The notes beneath the pieces were generated by a model. It had not been told where the DNA came from. It worked only from the letters and a program-made list of their open reading frames with translations, and searched no databases. The position numbers and the translations under genes are program-made. Shown in pieces: positions 60,065 to 64,000 of a stretch of 64,000 bases of DNA (positions are counted from its first letter, which is position 1; the number at the start of each line of letters is the position of its first letter). Source of the stretch: JAVWJP01 sp036638975 (GTDB lineage Bacteria > Bacillota > Clostridia > Oscillospirales > Ruminococcaceae). The stretch is taken from contig JAVWJP010000007.1 in NCBI GenBank assembly GCA_036638975.1, positions 1-64,000 of the forward strand. The letters are read 5' to 3'.

Positions 60065-60555
60065 GTGTTCACTCTCCTAATAATAAAGTTAGTAATACCG
60101 TTTTCATTCTGTGTTTGCGTAACCATAATTTTAAGGCGCGCAAAGCAGGGGAGCACCAATGCTCCTATCTCTTTCTCGTAACGAACTTTTTCGCACCATA
60201 TACGGCTTGTAAGGTATTCTGTCTGCGCAAACAAAAGCCTGTCGCATATAACCCCAAAAATACGCTGGCATTCCGCAGCGGTGGAATTTGGCGGGCTGTA
60301 TATAAGCATAGATACCGTAAGCTCAAGAGTTCTACCGTAAATGCTTTCTCCGCCTTCATTAAGCCCTGCAAAATCTGCCATGGCACAGGGCAAAACCTCG
60401 GCATCGCACAAACCCAGAGCTATAGTGCTTTTTTTTAGCGGCGCAGGGCGCAGTGTGGCAGGCATATGCTCTACAGCCCGCACCAAGTCGCCTGCAAAAG
60501 CGGTGTTTAAAATTCTTAAAAGGTCTGCGCTTACCTTATTCATGCAGCTTGTCAT
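60061..60555 (-). CDS. Tail terminator/neck protein (XkdJ position)
   Basis: About 164 residues, starting at ATG 60555 with AAAGGAGG seven bases upstream. Features: NTAFAGDLVRAVEHMPATLR and SIYGRTLELTVSMLIYSPP (tail terminator-like alpha/beta pattern). It overlaps both neighbours by four bases. The assignment rests on position and general pattern. Confidence 0.6.
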   Translation of the reverse strand: MTSCMNKVSADLLRILNTAFAGDLVRAVEHMPATLRPAPLKKSTIALGLCDAEVLPCAMADFAGLNEGGESIYGRTLELTVSMLIYSPPNSTAAECQRIFGVICDRLLFAQTEYLTSRIWCEKVRYEKEIGALVLPCFARLKIMVTQTQNENGITNFIIRRVNT

Positions 60556-60902
60556 ACCCAGTCCTCCTTTGCACGGCGCAGAAGTGCCCAAATATAAAAT
60601 ATTTTGCTCCCAATTTTAAGCTGCTCGGTCACCGAAACCACAAACATATCGCTTCCGTCGCGCACAATATCGCCAACCGCAAGCAGTGCACCGCCGCCCT
60701 CCGCAGAGCCTATATATCTGAACATATTTTGCTCTCTATACCCGATTTCGGAATATTTCTCGTCAAGATATTGTCTGTTTTGGTGTGTCAGCGGCTCGAT
60801 ATATGCTTGTGCCGCATAAAGCTTTTGGTCTTTTTCTATGCTTACTGTTCTGCCGTATTGTCTTAAAATTTTGTTAAATTTAGTGTAGCTGTCGTTTATC
60901 AT
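60552..60902 (-). CDS. Neck / head-closure protein (XkdH/I position)
   Basis: A 116-residue protein (MINDSYTKFNKILRQYGRTV, then GALLAVGDIVRDGSDMFVVS). The short beta-barrel pattern with a late VGDIV element resembles head-closure/stopper proteins. It starts one base after the connector gene and overlaps the next by four. Confidence 0.6.
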   Translation of the reverse strand: MINDSYTKFNKILRQYGRTVSIEKDQKLYAAQAYIEPLTHQNRQYLDEKYSEIGYREQNMFRYIGSAEGGGALLAVGDIVRDGSDMFVVSVTEQLKIGSKIFYIWALLRRAKEDWV

Positions 60903-60903
60903 G

Positions 60904-61272
60904 TCATTTTACCTGTATTAAAAAGGCATCGTTTTGCAGTAAGAGCGGGGCTATTCCCGCAAAAAGCTCGTCACGCAGTGCCCTCGCATCACTTACATTT
61001 ACACGTCCGTTGTCTGTGCTTATGGCTAAATCGCCAAGCTTAAAGCTTTCGTTCTGCATAGTGTTAGAGAGCGTTGCGTACTGGTAAAGCAGCATACCCG
61101 CCGCAACTGTAGAAAGCGCTTCTTCGTTTTCTGCGGTGTCCGCACCGGGTTTAAGGCGCGCATACAGCCTGCTTATGCAAAGCTTAGCAAGCGGCAAAAG
61201 CCTTTTTGTGTCGTTTGTCGGCAGCTCTGCCAAGGCGGCAAGCTTCTCTAGCACCACAGCTTCAATTATCAT
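60904..61272 (-). CDS. Head-tail connector (adaptor) protein
   Basis: A 122-residue mostly helical protein (AVVLEKLAALAELPTNDTKR, then LCISRLYARLKPGADTAENE and VAAGMLLYQYATLS), the pattern of gp6/gp15-like adaptor proteins under the portal. GAGGAGG precedes the ATG. It follows the capsid gene after a hairpin at 61300-61334. Confidence 0.65.
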   Translation of the reverse strand: MIIEAVVLEKLAALAELPTNDTKRLLPLAKLCISRLYARLKPGADTAENEEALSTVAAGMLLYQYATLSNTMQNESFKLGDLAISTDNGRVNVSDARALRDELFAGIAPLLLQNDAFLIQVK

Positions 61273-61299
61273 TTAAGCTCCTCCTCAATATAAAAATAT

Positions 61300-61334
61300 G
61301 GCGGGGCGGGGTGGTGCTTTTTCACCTCGCCCCA
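61300..61334 (-). other. GC-rich hairpin after the capsid gene
   Basis: On the minus strand GGGGCGAGGTG and CACCACCCCGCCCC can pair around AAAAAG. It may be a partial terminator or stabiliser that raises capsid expression above that of the connector. Confidence 0.5.
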
Positions 61335-61358
61335 TAGCACCGTAATTTGCTGTAATTA

Positions 61359-62357
61359 CTATTTTTTAAGCTTCATAACCTTTACAGCAGATGGGAATAT
61401 TTTACCAAAGCCTGCAATAGAGGTTACAGCGGCGCGCTCAAGCTGGCTGTCTATAAGCTTGTCATAGTCAACCAAAACACCGCCCGCAGTTACCATTTCC
61501 AGTGCGAAACGGCTGTCAAGGGCTATCAAGGTGTCATCGGCAACGCAAGAGGTTTTTATAATCTGTGCGCCAAGCGGGGTTATAAGCTTGCCTGTACCAT
61601 GAAAATTCAGTCCGGCAGTTGCATCTTGCATTTCAGTTAAAGCAAGCAGCCTTTGAACCATGGCGGGGCTTGCAAGCAAGGTGTTCATTTCGTAGTCGCC
61701 AAAGCTTGTCCAAAGTCGCAAAAGGTCGGAATATGATATTTTACCTATAACCTCTGTGTCCATTGGTACTGTGCCAGTTGTAAGTGCAGTTACGGCATCG
61801 CCCATTTGTGCTTTTGCAATATATGCTCCTATTTGGCGAAGGGTAACGGTAAACAAATCAAGGCGTTGGAATTTAATAGCTTCGTAAGAAGCTACCAGCA
61901 TACGTCCGCGCTTAATAAGCTTTACGAGGGTGTCGCTAAGGGCTATAGTTGTCTGCGGAATAGCCGCTCCTTCTGCAATAGCTGTCATAGCTTTGTCAGC
62001 GTCAGACAAATCTGTGATAATCGAACGGTAATCAAGACTGTTGATGTCAGTCTTAGTAGCTACAATTTTAGAAAGCAGCTCCTCATCGTTCATGCCCTGC
62101 GCAACGGCACGGCTTACATACTCCGGAAAAAGAAATTTGCTGTCCGTTGTTGCAAAGAATTTTTGTATAGAGTCTGACTTAGAGCCGCTTACATGGATAT
62201 CAAAGCGTTTAAGCTGGCGCTGGTAAGCGTCAAGCCCCGACAGCTCTGTGTTGTTGTAGTCGCTTGTCGGGTCAAGCTTTTCAAGCTCGTGGGTAAAGGT
62301 GCTTCCTGCAGCTTTGTACATTGCCTTGTCAAGGTTAATTGTTTTTAAAACAGACAT
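61359..62357 (-). CDS. Major capsid protein (HK97 fold, XkdG-like)
   Basis: A 332-residue protein with a charged N-terminal arm, a spine-helix region (TSDYNNTELSGLDAYQRQLK, DIHVSGSKSDSIQKFFATTD) and HK97-type P-domain elements (RGRMLVASYEAIKFQRLDLF). The C-terminus (ALDSRFALEMVTAGGVLVDY) matches the usual end of PBSX-like capsid proteins. GGAGGT precedes the ATG. The presence of capsid and portal shows the module is phage-derived rather than a simple tailocin. Confidence 0.85.
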   Translation of the reverse strand: MSVLKTINLDKAMYKAAGSTFTHELEKLDPTSDYNNTELSGLDAYQRQLKRFDIHVSGSKSDSIQKFFATTDSKFLFPEYVSRAVAQGMNDEELLSKIVATKTDINSLDYRSIITDLSDADKAMTAIAEGAAIPQTTIALSDTLVKLIKRGRMLVASYEAIKFQRLDLFTVTLRQIGAYIAKAQMGDAVTALTTGTVPMDTEVIGKISYSDLLRLWTSFGDYEMNTLLASPAMVQRLLALTEMQDATAGLNFHGTGKLITPLGAQIIKTSCVADDTLIALDSRFALEMVTAGGVLVDYDKLIDSQLERAAVTSIAGFGKIFPSAVKVMKLKK

Positions 62358-62375
62358 AATTGTACCTCCGTATTT

Positions 62376-63356
62376 TTATATTTTAAATTGTGAATTGCTC
62401 TCGTATGATGCTTGCTTTTTAAAATTTTCGCCTAAAATTTGCGGTGACGGCGCTTCTGCATTTTTTTGAGCAAAGGTTTTTTTAAGCTCGCGAAGCTCGT
62501 CTGTGTTTAACTTTTCGGTAATTCCGCCAAGCGTAGCGGGGCTTATGCCGCCTGCAAGCGTTGCCGCACAAAGCACCTCTTTTTTAAGCTCGTTGCGGTA
62601 GTTTTCGCCCTCTTCAGCAAGTCTTAGTGTGCTTTTTAAAAGCTTGCCCAGCCTTTTTGCATCATCGGCTGCAAGTGTAAAGCCGCCCTCTGTAACAGAT
62701 AATTTACAGCACAGCTCGTCCAGGCTTTCGCAGTGCTCATCATTTGTGCCATATGCTTTTGTTACACCCGCCGCCTGCTGTGACGGCACTGCGACAAAGC
62801 TCCATTCATACGCGTCTGTGGGCTTTTGCAGTGTAAAATAGCAGCTTTTGCCGCCGTAGCTTTTACCGTTTATGTGCTCGCAGGTTTTTTCTTTTGCATT
62901 TGCCCCGCAAATCGAGCATATAACCTCAGAAACTGCGCAACCAACGCTAACTTCTTTCTTAATTCCTGCATCAATGTCCAGTATCAGGTCGCGGTTTTTT
63001 TCGCTTCTCACCATATAGGCCTTAGCGGTTAAAAAATGATATTCCTCGCCGTCGCTTGTTTTGCGCATAGGGTCTTTTTCTACTGCTGTTTCATATATGC
63101 GCGCTGTTTGGTTCTCGCCTTTCGGGTTATGGTCGAAAATTCCTGTTTTGCCCAAAAATAAACGACGTAGCTTTGTAAGCGCTTCTACCGAGAATTTTTC
63201 AAAGTCGCGGTCTACCTCGTTGTCGCACAGCGTAAGCGGAAAAACATATAGCTCCTCCGCTTTAAGCTCGCGCCTTGTATAACGGTTTATTTTTTCAAGG
63301 TCCTCCTTAGTCAGCTCGTCCGGTAAAAAACCTTTGTATATCATGCCTTGCTTCAC
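62376..63356 (-). CDS. Prohead protease with scaffold-like C-terminus (XkdF-like)
   Basis: A 326-residue protein. The first 200 residues resemble a prohead protease: GKTGIFDHNPKGENQTARIY with a candidate catalytic His and IKKEVSVGCAVSEVICSICG with a candidate Ser. A zinc-ribbon-like C-x2-C...C-x-H element (ICSICGANAKEKTCEH) follows. The C-terminal 120 residues are helical and charged, like a scaffold (LAEEGENYRNELKKEVL, ELRELKKTFAQKNAEAP). It overlaps the portal gene by four bases and lies 18 bases before the capsid gene. Confidence 0.7.
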   Translation of the reverse strand: MKQGMIYKGFLPDELTKEDLEKINRYTRRELKAEELYVFPLTLCDNEVDRDFEKFSVEALTKLRRLFLGKTGIFDHNPKGENQTARIYETAVEKDPMRKTSDGEEYHFLTAKAYMVRSEKNRDLILDIDAGIKKEVSVGCAVSEVICSICGANAKEKTCEHINGKSYGGKSCYFTLQKPTDAYEWSFVAVPSQQAAGVTKAYGTNDEHCESLDELCCKLSVTEGGFTLAADDAKRLGKLLKSTLRLAEEGENYRNELKKEVLCAATLAGGISPATLGGITEKLNTDELRELKKTFAQKNAEAPSPQILGENFKKQASYESNSQFKI

Positions 63357-64000
63357 TTTATACCCTCACTTTCTTTTGCAGCCTGCGCCAGTAGTAGCTG
63401 TGCCTGTGCTTCTTCTATTTCATCTTGAAGGTTAATGTTGTCCCAGTTTACATTTATTTCGTCAGTAAACCCGTTCATGGCTAAGAACAGACCGCATATT
63501 TTTTTAATAATCGGTGTAAGAAGGCGCCTGTAAGCTTCAAGCTCGCTTGTCAAAATGTCGGCTTGCTGCTTGCTCATGCGCTCTGTGGTGCTCCACGAAA
63601 GCCCCAGTAAAAACGGAGGTATGCCAAGCTTTGAAACTATTTGCTGCAGCATTTGCTCCACGGGTATTTTTGTGTCGATTATTTGGTTGTCTGCACCTAT
63701 AACTTTAATGTCAACGTCACCCACAGCCACAAAATCTTTTACACTGCCCTTTGCTGTTGCGCTCATGGCTTCGCCCCACTCTTTTGCAATGCTCTCGGCA
63801 ATTTCACGCGCGGTTGCGGGGTCAGAGCCTGCTTCTCCGGGTTTATAGGTTACAGCAAAGCGCACATTGCCCACTCTGTCAAAATTTTTGCCTATACATT
63901 CGTAGATGCGCAGTAAAATATTGCTTATAAACGGCAGCCCGCGCAGTAGTGAAATACCGCAGATTTCCCCCGCGGCGGGGTTTCTTGCACTGAACAGTAT
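63353..64000 (-). CDS. Phage portal protein, C-terminal part (truncated by window edge)
   Basis: The frame stays open to the window edge, giving 215 residues. Visible portal features are LRGLPFISNILLRIYECIGK, then VGNVRFAVTYKPG, GIPPFLLGLSWSTTERMSKQ with the typical IPP.LLG turn, and EAYRRLLTPIIKKICG, and the end QDEIEEAQAQLLLAQAAKES. It forms the dodecameric DNA gate of the capsid. The terminase genes should lie just outside the window. A short GTG start at 63874 is internal and is not the true start. Confidence 0.88.
   Translation of the reverse strand: MLFSARNPAAGEICGISLLRGLPFISNILLRIYECIGKNFDRVGNVRFAVTYKPGEAGSDPATAREIAESIAKEWGEAMSATAKGSVKDFVAVGDVDIKVIGADNQIIDTKIPVEQMLQQIVSKLGIPPFLLGLSWSTTERMSKQQADILTSELEAYRRLLTPIIKKICGLFLAMNGFTDEINVNWDNINLQDEIEEAQAQLLLAQAAKESEGIK

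Noticed and set aside
53595..64000. Extracellular contractile injection system or tailocin
   Set aside because: Portal, prohead protease, capsid and connector genes are in the same operon, and there is no AAA+ ATPase of injection systems, so a headed particle is the better reading.

Overview
The window reads as a chromosomal segment of an anaerobic, spore-forming member of the Clostridia, probably Oscillospiraceae/Ruminococcaceae-like. This is inferred from a SpoVT orthologue, the glmU-prs-pth-mfd gene order, a DUF4364 protein, an RsgI-like anti-sigma factor, DUF2680 and a purECFMN cluster that uses a PurO-type IMP cyclohydrolase. Strong AGGAGG ribosome binding sites and frequent TTG/GTG starts fit this. 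I saw no rRNA, tRNA, CRISPR array or insertion sequence.

Layout. 0-5.4 kb: a truncated membrane protein, a TetR regulator with a MATE efflux pump, a broken second tetR, a small conserved protein, an AraC regulator and spoVT. 5.4-11.7 kb (minus): a solute-binding lipoprotein coupled to a dCache-GGDEF-EAL protein, and a DUF2680 / ECF sigma / RsgI-like anti-sigma operon whose secreted parts end in Gly/His-rich tails. 11.8-20.7 kb (plus): a LacI-controlled sugar operon (binding protein, two permeases, GH2, an AllA-like cupin, GH13) that imports an oligosaccharide and cleaves it in the cytoplasm. 20.8-26.2 kb (minus): a BMP-family nucleoside ABC importer whose leader can form a pseudoknot with an embedded hairpin. 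26.7-33.4 kb: glmU-prs-pth-mfd. 33.4-41.2 kb: an ArsR/CadC repressor with a P-type metal ATPase, a HerA-like ATPase, serS and a chemoreceptor. 41.2-50.9 kb (minus): an amidase, the Pit phosphate system, YitT and the purine genes, with three 100-N assembly gaps and a 73-76 bp tandem repeat between purE and purC. 51.3-53.6 kb: a second ECF sigma factor with its probable anti-sigma factor, DUF4364 and a small membrane protein.

53.6-64 kb (minus, running off the window): a PBSX/myovirus-like structural module. In transcription order it holds portal (partial), prohead protease, capsid, connector and neck proteins, sheath, tube, a short Lys-rich repeat protein, hub and baseplate proteins, baseplate J, DUF2313 and a tail fibre. 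The tail looks minimal: no assembly-chaperone gene and no ordinary long tape-measure gene lie between tube and hub, and no lysis genes or integrase lie at the host-facing end.

The most noteworthy candidates are the pseudoknotted leader of the nucleoside importer, the minimal phage-like particle with its 260-residue tape-measure-slot protein, the metal-tail sigma/anti-sigma operon, and the paired LacI operators, one of them inside a coding sequence. All functional calls are from reading sequence; no database search was run.
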